Shown piece after piece: positions 35,901-44,747 of a stretch of DNA of 64,000 bases. The translations under genes were made by a program, and so were the position numbers. The DNA lies in assembly GCA_018069465.1 (NCBI GenBank), contig JAGPUW010000029.1, positions 1 through 64,000 of the forward strand, in the 5' to 3' direction. The notes below the pieces were generated by a model. It made no database searches. It saw only the letters and a program-made list of their open reading frames with translations, and was not told the origin of the DNA. The stretch comes from Gammaproteobacteria bacterium (GTDB lineage: Bacteria > Pseudomonadota > Gammaproteobacteria > Pseudomonadales > Porticoccaceae). Position 1 is the first letter of the stretch. Each line of letters opens with the position of its first letter.

Positions 35901-36686
35901 ATGACTGAAAGAATTTCTTGGACACGGCAACAACTACTGGTTGCATTTAATCTTTACTGCCGACTTCCCTTTGGCAGGTTGCATTCTCGCAATCCAGAAA
36001 TTATTAAATACGCCGACTTGATTGGTAGAACACCCTCCGCTCTGGCCATGAAGCTTACGAACATCGCCAGTCTCGATCCAGTGATAACGGCCACAGGTCG
36101 CAAAGGTTTAAAGGGGGCATCCAAGGCAGATAAACTGATGTGGGAGGAAATGCACAATAACTGGGATGACTTCGCAACTGAGTCCAACCAAGCCTTAAAC
36201 GCAATAGCCGGATGCAATGATCTGGGAACACTAGAAGAAAAACAACTACTCGCTGATGAGATCGACTACACAGGGAATGTTAAACCCGTACTCACCAACG
36301 CCAGAATCGGCCAAAATTTCTTTCGACAAGCGGTACTCAGTGCGTATAACTATCGGTGCTGCATAACAGGCCTGTCAGTGCCCCGACTATTAATTGCGAG
36401 CCATATAGTCCCTTGGAAAAATGACGAAACAAACAGACTCAACCCTAGAAACGGACTGTCCTTGTCAATGCTCCACGACAAGGCTTTCGACGTCGGCATT
36501 ATTACAATAAATAAAGACATGACCGTTCGAGTATCAAAGCAAAAACAATCCGTCGATGATAATTTTTATACATCAGCGCTACTTCACTATGATGGAAAGC
36601 CTATTTTCCTGCCTGACAAATTCCCACCCAATGCTGATTTTCTAGCCTATCACCGGGAATATATATTTGAGAACGACACTCGCTAA
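35901..36686 (+). CDS. HNH endonuclease, putative restriction-type
   Basis: A 261-residue protein. Residues 1-100 form an N-terminal domain seen in a family annotated as putative restriction endonucleases (WTRQQLLVAFNLYCRLPFGRLHSRNPEI, then GRTPSALAMKLTN). The C-terminal part has an HNH_2 nuclease: YRCCITG (Cys153-Cys154), ASHIVPWK with His168, NPRNGLSLSMLHDKAFD with Asn184 and His192. An AAGGAAAG ribosome site stands before the ATG. No methylase gene is adjacent, which suggests a modification-dependent or stand-alone nuclease. It is lower in GC than the surrounding genes, as for acquired DNA. Its stop codon lies inside an AT-rich inverted repeat. Confidence 0.85.
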   Translation: MTERISWTRQQLLVAFNLYCRLPFGRLHSRNPEIIKYADLIGRTPSALAMKLTNIASLDPVITATGRKGLKGASKADKLMWEEMHNNWDDFATESNQALNAIAGCNDLGTLEEKQLLADEIDYTGNVKPVLTNARIGQNFFRQAVLSAYNYRCCITGLSVPRLLIASHIVPWKNDETNRLNPRNGLSLSMLHDKAFDVGIITINKDMTVRVSKQKQSVDDNFYTSALLHYDGKPIFLPDKFPPNADFLAYHREYIFENDTR

Positions 36687-36726
36687 TTAATTTGCGATTT
36701 CAAATTAATTAGCGATTTCAAATTAA
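36681..36726. repeat. AT-rich inverted repeat plus direct repeat overlapping the HNH gene stop
   Basis: A perfect 13-bp inverted repeat CGCTAATTAATTT / AAATTAATTAGCG (36681-36693 with 36702-36714) spans the stop codon of the HNH gene. In the same place a 15-bp word GCGATTTCAAATTAA occurs twice, at 36694-36708 and 36712-36726, an 18-bp period. It could act as a terminator or a recombination scar. Confidence 0.7.
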
Positions 36727-36747
36727 CGAGCCCGCATCTCCCTAGTC

Positions 36748-39219
36748 CTAAGGTGTGGAAGGATCACCAGGAGTATCGCCACCTTTCGAACCAACCTCCT
36801 TGCGTCCCGCCTCGCCGTCCTCATCTTTATCACCCCGCCCAAAGCTCCGCCGCAATTCAGCAAACTCTTGTAGCCGTGCCTGCACTTTGCCGTTGATGGT
36901 GTCGGGAGGGAAGTTGCCTTCGGCATCGGCCACGCCTGCGGGGGTGCCGGTGAGCAGGTGAATAGCTTCGTCGATATGACTTATGGGGTAGATGTTAAAC
37001 TGCCCGGCTTCAATGGCGTCTGTCACGTCATGGCGCAGTAATAAATTATCGACATTATTTTGGGGGATTAATACGCCCTGCTCGCCACTTAAACCGCGGG
37101 CATTGCAGATGTCGAAAAAGCCTTCGATTTTTTCATTCACGCCGCCAATCACTTGTGCCTGGCCCCGCTGGTTCATGGAGCCGGTGATGGCGAAGCATTG
37201 TTTAATGGGCACATTGCTGAGCGAGGATAACAACACACTGAGTTCGGCCAGGGAGGCGCTGTCGCCGTCGACACCGCCGTAGTTTTGCTCGAAGGCGAGG
37301 CTGGCGGTGAGTGAGAGCGGTGCTTTTTGTCCGTAGCGGGCGCCCAAAAAGCTGCTGAGTATAAACACGCCTTTGGTGTGGGTGGGGCCGCCCATATCGG
37401 CTTCGCGGGCAATGTCGATAAGTTTGCCGTCACCCAGGCGGGTGGTGGCGGTAATGCGCGAGGGCTGGCCAAAGCTGAAGTTGCCCATTTGTAATACCGA
37501 GAGGCCGTTGACCTGCCCCACCACTTCGCCTTCGGTGGCGATCATAATTTGCTCGCGCAAGATAGCTTCCTGCACTTGGTCGCGCACGCGGTCGACGCGG
37601 TTGGTTTGGGTTTCGATGACCTTGCGCACGTCCTCTTCACTGGCAACTGTGCGACCGGCTTCACTAGCCCAGTAACTGGCCTCGGATAGCATGTCGGAGA
37701 TGCTACGCATGTGGGTAGACAGTTTCTTAGAATCGTCGACCAGGCGCATGCTTTGCTGAATAACGGCGGCAACGGCGCTGCAATCAAAGGGTAGCAGGCC
37801 TTTTTCACTGACGATGGTGGCTATCATGCGGGCGTAGAGCATGTCATTTTCGCTGCTACGCTCTAGCCCCGCTTCAAAATCAGCGGGCACTTTAAACAAC
37901 TCGGCAAAGTCGGGGTCGTAGGCGTGCAGCATGTAGTAGAGCATGCGGTCACCGAGCAGTACGACCTTCACCTGCAAGGGGATGGGTTCGGGCTCCAGCG
38001 AAGCGGTGCTGCCAATACTGAGCATTTGTTCGAGGGATTCAATGCGCAATTCGCGGGAGTAAAGCGCCTGTTTGAGGCCCTCCCAGGCGTAGGGCTGCAT
38101 CAGTAATTTACGCGCTTCAAGAATCAGGTAGCCGCCATTGGCTTTGTGCAGGGCGCCGGGTTTAATCAGGGTGAAGTCGGTCATTAATGCGCCCATAAAG
38201 GCTGTGTTTTCGATTCGCCCCAGCAGGTTGCTGTAACTGGGATGCTCTTCGTAAACCACGGGCACACCCTGAGTTTGCGCCTGGTCGAGCATTAAATTCA
38301 CTTCGTAGCGATTGAGGTTTTTCTGAGGGTCAAACATTATTTGTTGCTGCTGCCCGCTGTCGGGGCGAAAGTAAACAGCATTGGCGATGATGTCGCTTTG
38401 AACTTCGCTGAGGTAGTCGAGCATTTGCGGCAGGTCGGCGTACTTGGCGCTTAAGGCCTCCATATAAAGGCCGACAGCCTCCATGGTGACTTCGTTATTG
38501 AGTTTGCGAAAGCGCTCCCCAGCCTCTTTGCGCCAGGCGGGGATTTGCTTGGTAACAATGGTGCGCAACTCTGCACGCAGACCCTCAATGGCTTTTTCAA
38601 TGGTCTTCTGCTCATCCTTATCGAGCTTCTCAAAAACCTCTGGCGTCAGCTCTTCGTCGTTGACCATAGGGATGAACGAGAACTCCCCCGGCGCTTGATA
38701 CACCTTAATACTTTTTTCGTGGGCCATTTCATGCAGGCTACGAAAGGCGGCCTCCTGATGCTTCTGCAATTCGGCCTCAATCTGCTGGCCCCGCGCTTTG
38801 TATTCGTCACTATCAAACGCAGTGGGGATGGCATCCTGAAGATCTTCAACCAAACGGCGCATATCGTTGCGCAGCACACTGCCCCGGCCCGGCGGCAATT
38901 CCAGCAGAGTGGGCTTGGTGGCATCCGCAAAATTATTAACGTAGCACCAGTCGGAGGGGACGCTCCCCTTACCGGCAATGTCCTGTAGATATTGATTAAT
39001 TGCCGTAAATTTTCCGCTACCGGGGGGGCCTAAAACAAAGAGGTTATAACCATCGTTCTTCATACCCACACCAAAGCGAATCGCCTCCAACGCCCTGTCC
39101 TGACCGATAATTTCGCTCAGGGGCTCGAGTTCACTGGTGGTTTTAAAGTCGAACTGATCAGCTTCGCAGCAGCGGGGGAAGTCTTCTGCTTTTAATGGCG
39201 CTACAGTATTATTATTCAT
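36748..39219 (-). CDS. Lon-related putative ATP-dependent protease (AAA_32 / LonB-like)
   Basis: An 823-residue Lon-family protease lacking the classical N-terminal LON domain. It has Walker A LGPPGSGKFT (residues 63-72, with F where T/S is usual at the end), a long coiled insert (residues 140-240) and a C-terminal S16 protease domain with the dyad Ser in VDGDSASLAEL near 655 and Lys in GGVNEKIEGFFD near 698. It resembles the E. coli YcbZ (LonH) group. The final 50 residues are a charged, Gly/Asp/Pro-rich tail. It probably acts in protein quality control. Upstream (39266-39425) lies a palindromic element that may affect its promoter. Confidence 0.9.
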   Translation of the reverse strand: MNNNTVAPLKAEDFPRCCEADQFDFKTTSELEPLSEIIGQDRALEAIRFGVGMKNDGYNLFVLGPPGSGKFTAINQYLQDIAGKGSVPSDWCYVNNFADATKPTLLELPPGRGSVLRNDMRRLVEDLQDAIPTAFDSDEYKARGQQIEAELQKHQEAAFRSLHEMAHEKSIKVYQAPGEFSFIPMVNDEELTPEVFEKLDKDEQKTIEKAIEGLRAELRTIVTKQIPAWRKEAGERFRKLNNEVTMEAVGLYMEALSAKYADLPQMLDYLSEVQSDIIANAVYFRPDSGQQQQIMFDPQKNLNRYEVNLMLDQAQTQGVPVVYEEHPSYSNLLGRIENTAFMGALMTDFTLIKPGALHKANGGYLILEARKLLMQPYAWEGLKQALYSRELRIESLEQMLSIGSTASLEPEPIPLQVKVVLLGDRMLYYMLHAYDPDFAELFKVPADFEAGLERSSENDMLYARMIATIVSEKGLLPFDCSAVAAVIQQSMRLVDDSKKLSTHMRSISDMLSEASYWASEAGRTVASEEDVRKVIETQTNRVDRVRDQVQEAILREQIMIATEGEVVGQVNGLSVLQMGNFSFGQPSRITATTRLGDGKLIDIAREADMGGPTHTKGVFILSSFLGARYGQKAPLSLTASLAFEQNYGGVDGDSASLAELSVLLSSLSNVPIKQCFAITGSMNQRGQAQVIGGVNEKIEGFFDICNARGLSGEQGVLIPQNNVDNLLLRHDVTDAIEAGQFNIYPISHIDEAIHLLTGTPAGVADAEGNFPPDTINGKVQARLQEFAELRRSFGRGDKDEDGEAGRKEVGSKGGDTPGDPSTP

Positions 39220-39265
39220 AGACGTGGCTTTCCTTGAATTAACATCTAGCTATCGCTAGGGCTTA

Positions 39266-39425
39266 GGAGTCTCTGATTAAGTCTGGACGAAGCAGGCTGT
39301 GCTTTAGGGTGTTTAGATTCAAGGCGTAAACCGCACGTAATAGCGAGCTATTGCGAAGGCTTGTAACGCAGAAGCTGGACATTCTAAAGTGCAGCATGGG
39401 AGTTCATGACTTGTTCAGAGGCTCC
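39266..39425. mobile_element. 160-bp palindromic MITE-like element
   Basis: A long imperfect palindrome lies between the SLT-lipoprotein gene and the Lon-like gene. Its ends, GGAGTCTCTGATTAAGTC and the reverse complement of GACTTGTTCAGAGGCTCC, agree at 14 of 18 positions. Further paired blocks follow inward (GCTGTGCTTTAG with GCTGCACTTTAG), and the exact middle is the stem AATAGC-GA-GCTATT at 39339-39352. The centre of that stem and the centre of the whole element are the same (39345.5). It has no open frame, so it fits a non-autonomous miniature transposable element or a REP-like folding unit. No second copy was seen in the window. Confidence 0.7.
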
Positions 39426-39515
39426 CCAACCATAACAAAACTCATCGACCTTTGGCTCAAGCAATAAGCCCTTAGTTGTGGCCGATCAATTCCCTGGCAT
39501 CAGCAAAGAAATGGC

Positions 39516-40118
39516 TCAGGAAAACAACCGCCGCAGCCAACCACCTTCAAGGCGCTTTTTACATTGGCTGTACTGGGCGCTATAGGTTTTTGAACGGCGC
39601 TCCACTTTGCGCGCGACACCCTTTAACCAGGCTTTATTTTTATAAGAACCCCGCGCATAACCGCCGTGGCCCTCGTGGTAATTCAGATACTGGTTGTAGG
39701 TATCCCACTTGGAAACACCATTGCGCCGCTGACTGATATTCATGTACCAAAAGACGAAATCCACGGCATCGCCAAAGTCGTCGCGGTCGCTGAACATCGA
39801 ACCGGCATCTTTTTGGTAATCTTTCCAGGTGCCGGTTTTTACCTGAGAATAACCGTAGGCTGAGCTGGCCCGACCCACGGGGATAATCCACAAAAAGTAG
39901 CGCATCGGCGGCCTGGCATCGTGTTTAAAGCCAGACTCCTGATACATAATCGCCATGGGCACGGAGATGGGCCCACCCCAGCGCTCGCTCGACGATTTAG
40001 CCGCTTTATACCAACTGCGTTTCTCGGTAAAAATATCGCAAATATTGCCGGGGTTGGCAGGCACCGAGGCGCAGCCACTCAGCATCAACAGGGTGACGGC
40101 AAGCAGGAGCAAACGCAT
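39516..40118 (-). CDS. Lytic transglycosylase SLT-domain lipoprotein
   Basis: A protein of about 200 residues from the ATG at 40118. A lipoprotein signal (MRLLLLAVTLLMLSGC) has a lipobox LSGC with Cys at residue 16. The catalytic region is MAIMYQESGFKHDARP, with the glutamate of lysozyme-like SLT enzymes, followed by SSAYGYSQVKTGTW as usual for the fold. It cuts peptidoglycan and is anchored to the outer membrane by lipid. An upstream longer frame (start 40154) would add 12 residues before the hydrophobic core. It is followed by the palindromic element. Confidence 0.85.
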   Translation of the reverse strand: MRLLLLAVTLLMLSGCASVPANPGNICDIFTEKRSWYKAAKSSSERWGGPISVPMAIMYQESGFKHDARPPMRYFLWIIPVGRASSAYGYSQVKTGTWKDYQKDAGSMFSDRDDFGDAVDFVFWYMNISQRRNGVSKWDTYNQYLNYHEGHGGYARGSYKNKAWLKGVARKVERRSKTYSAQYSQCKKRLEGGWLRRLFS

Positions 40119-40192
40119 ATTTAAGATGGCAGCTTTCAAAGAATCAGTTTTCAATTAACAGGCGCTTTTCATGCGCCCGAGTAATCGTCACG

Positions 40193-40489
40193 TTATTTTG
40201 CTTCGCCTTTGGCGTTAAATATCGCCATCTGCTCAGGTGTTGCCGGCGTTTGGTGTTTGTCTTTCCAATCGCTGTAGGGCATGCCGTAAACGTTTTCGCG
40301 GGCGCTTTCATAGTCCACGCTCTCACCGCGCTGCTCTGCTTCGGCGACATACCATTTCGACAGGCAGTTGCGGCAAAAGTCGGCCAGGTTCATTAATTCA
40401 ATATTCTGCACTTCTTTATGCTCATCGAGATGCTTTAAAAAGCGACGAAAAACGGCGGCTTCAATTTCTGTTTCAAGGTGTTTATTCAT
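40193..40489 (-). CDS. DUF1244 family protein
   Basis: A 98-residue acidic helical protein of the DUF1244 family, of unknown role. The typical parts are VFRRFLKHLDEHKEVQNIELMNLADFCRNCLSKWY and the YGMPYSDWKDKHQTPAT motif. Its ATG shares a base with the stop of lipA (TAATG at 40489), so it is translated with the lipoate synthesis gene. Confidence 0.87.
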   Translation of the reverse strand: MNKHLETEIEAAVFRRFLKHLDEHKEVQNIELMNLADFCRNCLSKWYVAEAEQRGESVDYESARENVYGMPYSDWKDKHQTPATPEQMAIFNAKGEAK

Positions 40490-41496
40490 TAACTGACTTC
40501 CTCTCCGTGGGCCTGTTTATCGGCATGGTAGGACGAGCGCACCAGCGGCCCAGACGCAATGTGTATAAAACCAATCGATTCGGCGTATTGCCGATATTCC
40601 TGAAATTCGTCGGGGTGGACAAAACGATCGACCGGCAGGTGATTTTTTGAAGGCTGTAAATACTGCCCCACGGTGAGCATTTCTACATCGTGGGCGCGCA
40701 GGTCGTCGAGGGTGGCGAGCAACTCTTCTTTGCTTTCACCGAGGCCAACCATTAAACCGGATTTACTCGGCACCCCTGGGTTCAGCGCTTTGTACTGTTG
40801 TAGCAGCTTTAAGGACCAGGCGTAGTTGGCGCCCGGGCGGGCTTCGCGGTAGAGGCGCGGCACGGTTTCAATATTGTGATTGAAGACATCGGGCGGCGTG
40901 CCGCTGAGAATATCCAGCGCAGGCTCCATGCGGCCGCGAAAATCGGGCACGAGCACTTCGATTTGCAACGCGGGGTTGAGCAGGCGGGCCTCGCGTATAC
41001 AGTCGGCAAAGTGCTGAGCACCGCCATCGCGCAGGTCGTCTCTGTCGACCGAGGTAATGACCACGTAGTTGAGCTGCATTTCGGCAATGGCGGCGGCGAG
41101 GTGGGCGGGCTCTTCGCCATCCAAAGGGTTGGGCTTGCCGTGGCCGACGTCGCAAAAGGGGCAGCGGCGGGTGCAGATGTCGCCCATAATCATAAAGGTG
41201 GCGGTGCCGCCGCTAAAACATTCACTTAAATTGGGGCAGGCCGCTTCTTCACAGACGGTGGATAATTTATTTTTGCGCAGAATTTTTTTAATGCGCGCCA
41301 CGTCGGGTGAACTCGAGAGGCGAATTTTCAGCCACGGTGGTTTGCGCTGATAGGTTTCGGTGGGAATTACCTTGACCGGAATGCGTTCAACCTTGTCGGC
41401 ACTGCGGAGCTTTTCGCCCTGACGTAGTCGCTGGGTGCGCTTAACTGGCACCTTGCTATCGTCGCCGCCTGAAACGCCATTGCCGTTACTGCTCAT
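40489..41496 (-). CDS. lipA: Lipoyl synthase
   Basis: A 335-residue radical-SAM enzyme that inserts sulfur atoms into octanoyl groups to form lipoyl. The auxiliary cluster motif C-x4-C-x5-C ([12 protein letters not shown]) lies near residue 82, and the radical-SAM C-x3-C-x2-C (CTRRCPFC) near residue 109; the RSSYHADKQ motif at the end holds the serine ligand. Its start overlaps the stop of lipB (ATGA), and DUF1244 overlaps its stop. Confidence 0.96.
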   Translation of the reverse strand: MSSNGNGVSGGDDSKVPVKRTQRLRQGEKLRSADKVERIPVKVIPTETYQRKPPWLKIRLSSSPDVARIKKILRKNKLSTVCEEAACPNLSECFSGGTATFMIMGDICTRRCPFCDVGHGKPNPLDGEEPAHLAAAIAEMQLNYVVITSVDRDDLRDGGAQHFADCIREARLLNPALQIEVLVPDFRGRMEPALDILSGTPPDVFNHNIETVPRLYREARPGANYAWSLKLLQQYKALNPGVPSKSGLMVGLGESKEELLATLDDLRAHDVEMLTVGQYLQPSKNHLPVDRFVHPDEFQEYRQYAESIGFIHIASGPLVRSSYHADKQAHGEEVS

Positions 41497-42224
41497 TGTT
41501 CACGCTCATTTTTTTCACTGTTTTTTGTTGGTGGCTGCCAGTCTGCATATTGCCACTGTTGATATCGCCAGCTCGGCGGCGCTATCCGGCCAGCACTAAA
41601 GTGTGCGACCAGCTCATTAATTAACTGTGTTTCTATCGTCTGCCACGAGGGCATCTCGCCACTGGGTAATAAATCTTTCAACCGTGTCATGCGCAAGCCC
41701 TGATAACCGCAGGGATTAATTCGTTGAAAGGGTTCCAGGTCGACATCCACATTTAACGCCAGACCATGGTAGCTGCGCCCGCGCCGAATGCGTAAACCCA
41801 GTGAGGCAATTTTTGCCTCGCCGACATAAACGCCGGGGGCTTTGTCTCGGGTTTCGGCCTGAATGCCGTAAGCTGCCAGCAGGGCTTTTAAACTTTTCTC
41901 AATAGCGCAAACCAGTTCGCGCACGTTCAGTTTGGCGCGCTTTAAATCAATTAATGTATACACCACCAGTTGGCCGGGGCCGTGGTAGGTGACCTGGCCA
42001 CCGCGATCGACTTTAAGCACGGGAATGTCACCGGGCATTAATACGTGCTCTGCTTTGCCCGCCTGGCCCTGGGTAAAAACGGGCGGGTGTTGTACCAGCC
42101 AGAGCTGGTCGGGGGACGCTTCGGTGCGCGACTCGGTGTAATCTTTCATCGCCGCAAAAACGCTAGCGTAGGGCTGTAAACCCAATTGGCAAACAGTGAT
42201 CTCAGACCCTGCAGAAGCTGTCAT
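41493..42224 (-). CDS. lipB: Octanoyltransferase
   Basis: A 243-residue protein that moves octanoyl from acyl-carrier protein to lipoyl domains. Conserved features include [17 protein letters not shown], the active lysine in [26 protein letters not shown] near residue 135, and the catalytic cysteine in NPCGYQGL near residue 172. Its stop overlaps lipA; ybeD ends nine bases upstream of it. Confidence 0.96.
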   Translation of the reverse strand: MTASAGSEITVCQLGLQPYASVFAAMKDYTESRTEASPDQLWLVQHPPVFTQGQAGKAEHVLMPGDIPVLKVDRGGQVTYHGPGQLVVYTLIDLKRAKLNVRELVCAIEKSLKALLAAYGIQAETRDKAPGVYVGEAKIASLGLRIRRGRSYHGLALNVDVDLEPFQRINPCGYQGLRMTRLKDLLPSGEMPSWQTIETQLINELVAHFSAGRIAPPSWRYQQWQYADWQPPTKNSEKNEREQ

Positions 42225-42233
42225 CGGCTAAAC

Positions 42234-42503
42234 CTAAAGCACCATCCGCACATGGGTACTGGTTTTGAGGTCTGTAAAAATAGCCTCTAACTGCGCTTTG
42301 CCCGTGGCCGTAATGGTGACGGTCACCGACTGGAAGGTCGATTTTTTGCTATCGCGAATCGTCACCCGGGTCTGATCAAAACCCGGGGCGTGGCGCTCCA
42401 TCACGGTGTACACGTGGCTGCGGAATTCTTCGCAGGTACTACCCATGACCTTGATTGGGTAGTCACAGGGGAACTCGATGCGTGGTGCTTCTGGCTCGCT
42501 CAT
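42234..42503 (-). CDS. ybeD: YbeD/DUF493 family protein
   Basis: An 89-residue member of DUF493 (YbeD), with an ACT-like fold. The features are IEFPCDYPIKVMGS at the start, the central VTVTITATGKAQLEAIF and the end HVRMVL. It sits between dacA and lipB, as in many gammaproteobacteria. It may bind small ligands, but the role is unsettled. Confidence 0.9.
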   Translation of the reverse strand: MSEPEAPRIEFPCDYPIKVMGSTCEEFRSHVYTVMERHAPGFDQTRVTIRDSKKSTFQSVTVTITATGKAQLEAIFTDLKTSTHVRMVL

Positions 42504-42525
42504 TGGCGCCTCACGAAATGACTCA

Positions 42526-43674
42526 TCACAAAAGACTCAATACAAACTGTACCAGCCTGTCCCACAGGCGCGAGAAAAAACCGGCCTCGGCGACGGGATG
42601 GGCGGCGACCAGTTTTTCGTCAGCCAGGGTTTCACCCTTGTAGGTGACGATCAGGCGACCCAGTTCCCGCTGTTGCGTCAGCGGCGCTTCGAGTGTGGCG
42701 TCGACATGAAGGTTACTTTCAAGCTGGGCTCTGGCACCACGAGGGAAGGTTAAAAACACGTCCTCAGCCAGCACCAGGTCGACACTGTCTTGCACACCAA
42801 ACCAGACGCGATTATTGGCCTGTAGTACATCGCCGGCGCTGAATACTTTGGCGGTTTCGTAATAGCGAAAACCGTAGGCCAGTAACTTTTGCGATTCCTG
42901 GGCGCGGGCCTCTTCGCTATTGGTGCCCATCACCACCGATATTAAGCGCATGCCGTTGCGCTCAGCGGAGGCCACCAGGCAATAGCCCGCCTCCTCGGTG
43001 TGGCCGGTTTTCATACCGTCGACGGACTTGTCACGCCACAGCAAGCGGTTGCGGTTGGGCTGTTTAATGCCGTTGTACTCAAAATATTTTTCGGAATACA
43101 GGGCGTAGTGAGCGGGGTGCTCATTAATGATGGCCTGAGCCAGCAGCGATAAATCGCGGGCGGTGGTGATATGTCCCTCGGCGGGCCAGCCGGTGGCATT
43201 GACGAAGTGACTGCTATTCATGCCCAGCAATACGGCTTGCTGGTTCATCACATCGGCAAAGGCACTTTCACTACCCGCTAAATACTCGGCTAGCGCGACG
43301 GTGGCGTCATTGCCGGACTGGATAATAATGCCCTTCAATAATTCACCGAGGGCTACTTCGGTGCCCTCGCGAACAAACATTTTAGAGCCGCCCATTTTCC
43401 AGGCGGTGACGCTAATGGGGACTTTATCGGCATAGGTGAATTTACCACTATCGATTTCACCTGCCACCACGTAGCTGCTCATCATTTTGGTTAAGCTGGC
43501 GGGGGGCAACGGCAAGTCGGCATTTTCTTCAACCAGCACTCGCCCCGTGTTGGCGTCAATTAATATCCACGACTTGGCGGCCAGTTGCGGCGCTGCCGGA
43601 ATTAAGGTTTGAGCCTGCGTGCTAGCAACGACAAAGCACATCGAAACAAGCAGTGCAGAAAGGGTTTTCAACAT
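42526..43674 (-). CDS. dacA: D-alanyl-D-alanine carboxypeptidase (PBP5/6 family)
   Basis: A protein of about 382 residues. A signal peptide precedes the S11 peptidase domain, whose motifs are SLTK (Ser about 60, Lys about 63 in this numbering), SGN in QSGNDATVALAEY, and KTG in KTGHTEEAGYC near 223. A C-terminal beta domain is followed by an amphipathic helix (LWDRLVQFVLSLL) that ties it to the inner membrane. It trims pentapeptide stems. The ATG at 43674 has AAGG nine bases before it; the longest frame opens with TTG at 43695. Confidence 0.94.
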   Translation of the reverse strand: MLKTLSALLVSMCFVVASTQAQTLIPAAPQLAAKSWILIDANTGRVLVEENADLPLPPASLTKMMSSYVVAGEIDSGKFTYADKVPISVTAWKMGGSKMFVREGTEVALGELLKGIIIQSGNDATVALAEYLAGSESAFADVMNQQAVLLGMNSSHFVNATGWPAEGHITTARDLSLLAQAIINEHPAHYALYSEKYFEYNGIKQPNRNRLLWRDKSVDGMKTGHTEEAGYCLVASAERNGMRLISVVMGTNSEEARAQESQKLLAYGFRYYETAKVFSAGDVLQANNRVWFGVQDSVDLVLAEDVFLTFPRGARAQLESNLHVDATLEAPLTQQRELGRLIVTYKGETLADEKLVAAHPVAEAGFFSRLWDRLVQFVLSLL

Positions 43675-43820
43675 AATTTTAAACCTTGTTTTCAATAGTA
43701 TTGCGACTGTCGTAGCGCCACGTCTACATCGGTATCGGGCCAGCCACCGTCTTTTAAAACGGGCTTCATAATAACACGGGCAAAGACGCCGCTTCGCTTG
43801 TAGCCGCGATTAAAAAGCCG

Positions 43821-44747
43821 CTAAATCTCTCTGACAGCATTAACCACAAAAGGTTTATAGCGGCCCTGCTGTATCAGGCGATTGCGCAGTGCCGCGAGCT
43901 GTAATTGATCGACAATGGGGCCAATCCAGACTTTAAAAACAGGGGTCTTGACCTCGCCAAAACGGCGCACAGAAACGGGGAAGGTGGTGATTGCCGCGAG
44001 CTGCTTTTGCAACTGTCTGGCAGAATTCATCGAGCTGTAAACGCCTATCTGTAAAAAGGGCTGGGCAGCGGCTTGTTGAGTGGCCACCGCTAAAGGCCGG
44101 GGCTTTTCAGCTTTGTTGAGCTGCGCACTCAGGGTTGGCAGCGACACGCTGTTGGGCTGAAAGTTGGCGGGGTCTATGGTCTCTACCCTAACCCGCGCCG
44201 TACCGTTGTTGGCATAACCCAGCTTTTTCGCCCCGGCGTAAGACAGGTCAATAATGCGCCCGCCGTGGAAGGGGCCGCGATCATTAACACGGACAATAAT
44301 CTGCCGCCCATTGGCCACATTGGTGACCCGAACGTAGGCGGGAATAGGCAGGGTTTTGTGGGCTGCGGTCATGCCGTACATGCTGTAGGTTTCACCGTTT
44401 GAGGTTTTGCGGCCGTGAAATTTATTGCCGTACCACGAGGCCATGCCCTCCTCGCTGTAACCCTTTGCAGAGGGCATTAATTGATAGGTGACACCATTGA
44501 CGGTGTAGGGATTTTTGTTGCCGGCAATCGTAATGGGATCGACCCGAGGCACCGCATCAGCGAGCTGACTGACATCGACCTCATGCACTGGCCCGCTGTC
44601 TTTTATGCGGGCAAAGGAGTCGCCGCTCTGACAGCCGCTCAATGCCGCGAGCAGTAACGAGCCCAGCATCAATGCCGCCCAATAAGCCCGACGCGAGAAC
44701 CACACGCCGACCCTGTCAGCCTTTAAAACGCAAAAAACTTTAACCAC
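43821..44747 (-). CDS. rlpA: RlpA-like septal ring lytic transglycosylase lipoprotein
   Basis: A 308-residue lipoprotein. The signal peptide is long with a late lipobox (AALSGC). It has a double-psi beta-barrel domain (GMASWYGNKFHGRKTSNGETY, then VRVNDRGPFHGGRIIDLS) with the catalytic acid residues and a C-terminal SPOR domain (residues 220-308), which binds denuded glycan at the division site. The start is GTG at 44747, which overlaps the last eight bases of mltB. Confidence 0.92.
   Translation of the reverse strand: MVKVFCVLKADRVGVWFSRRAYWAALMLGSLLLAALSGCQSGDSFARIKDSGPVHEVDVSQLADAVPRVDPITIAGNKNPYTVNGVTYQLMPSAKGYSEEGMASWYGNKFHGRKTSNGETYSMYGMTAAHKTLPIPAYVRVTNVANGRQIIVRVNDRGPFHGGRIIDLSYAGAKKLGYANNGTARVRVETIDPANFQPNSVSLPTLSAQLNKAEKPRPLAVATQQAAAQPFLQIGVYSSMNSARQLQKQLAAITTFPVSVRRFGEVKTPVFKVWIGPIVDQLQLAALRNRLIQQGRYKPFVVNAVREI

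Noticed and set aside
39246-39259. CTAGCTATCGCTAG near-palindrome next to the MITE-like element
   Set aside because: It is short and imperfect and does not match the other side as a target-site duplication.
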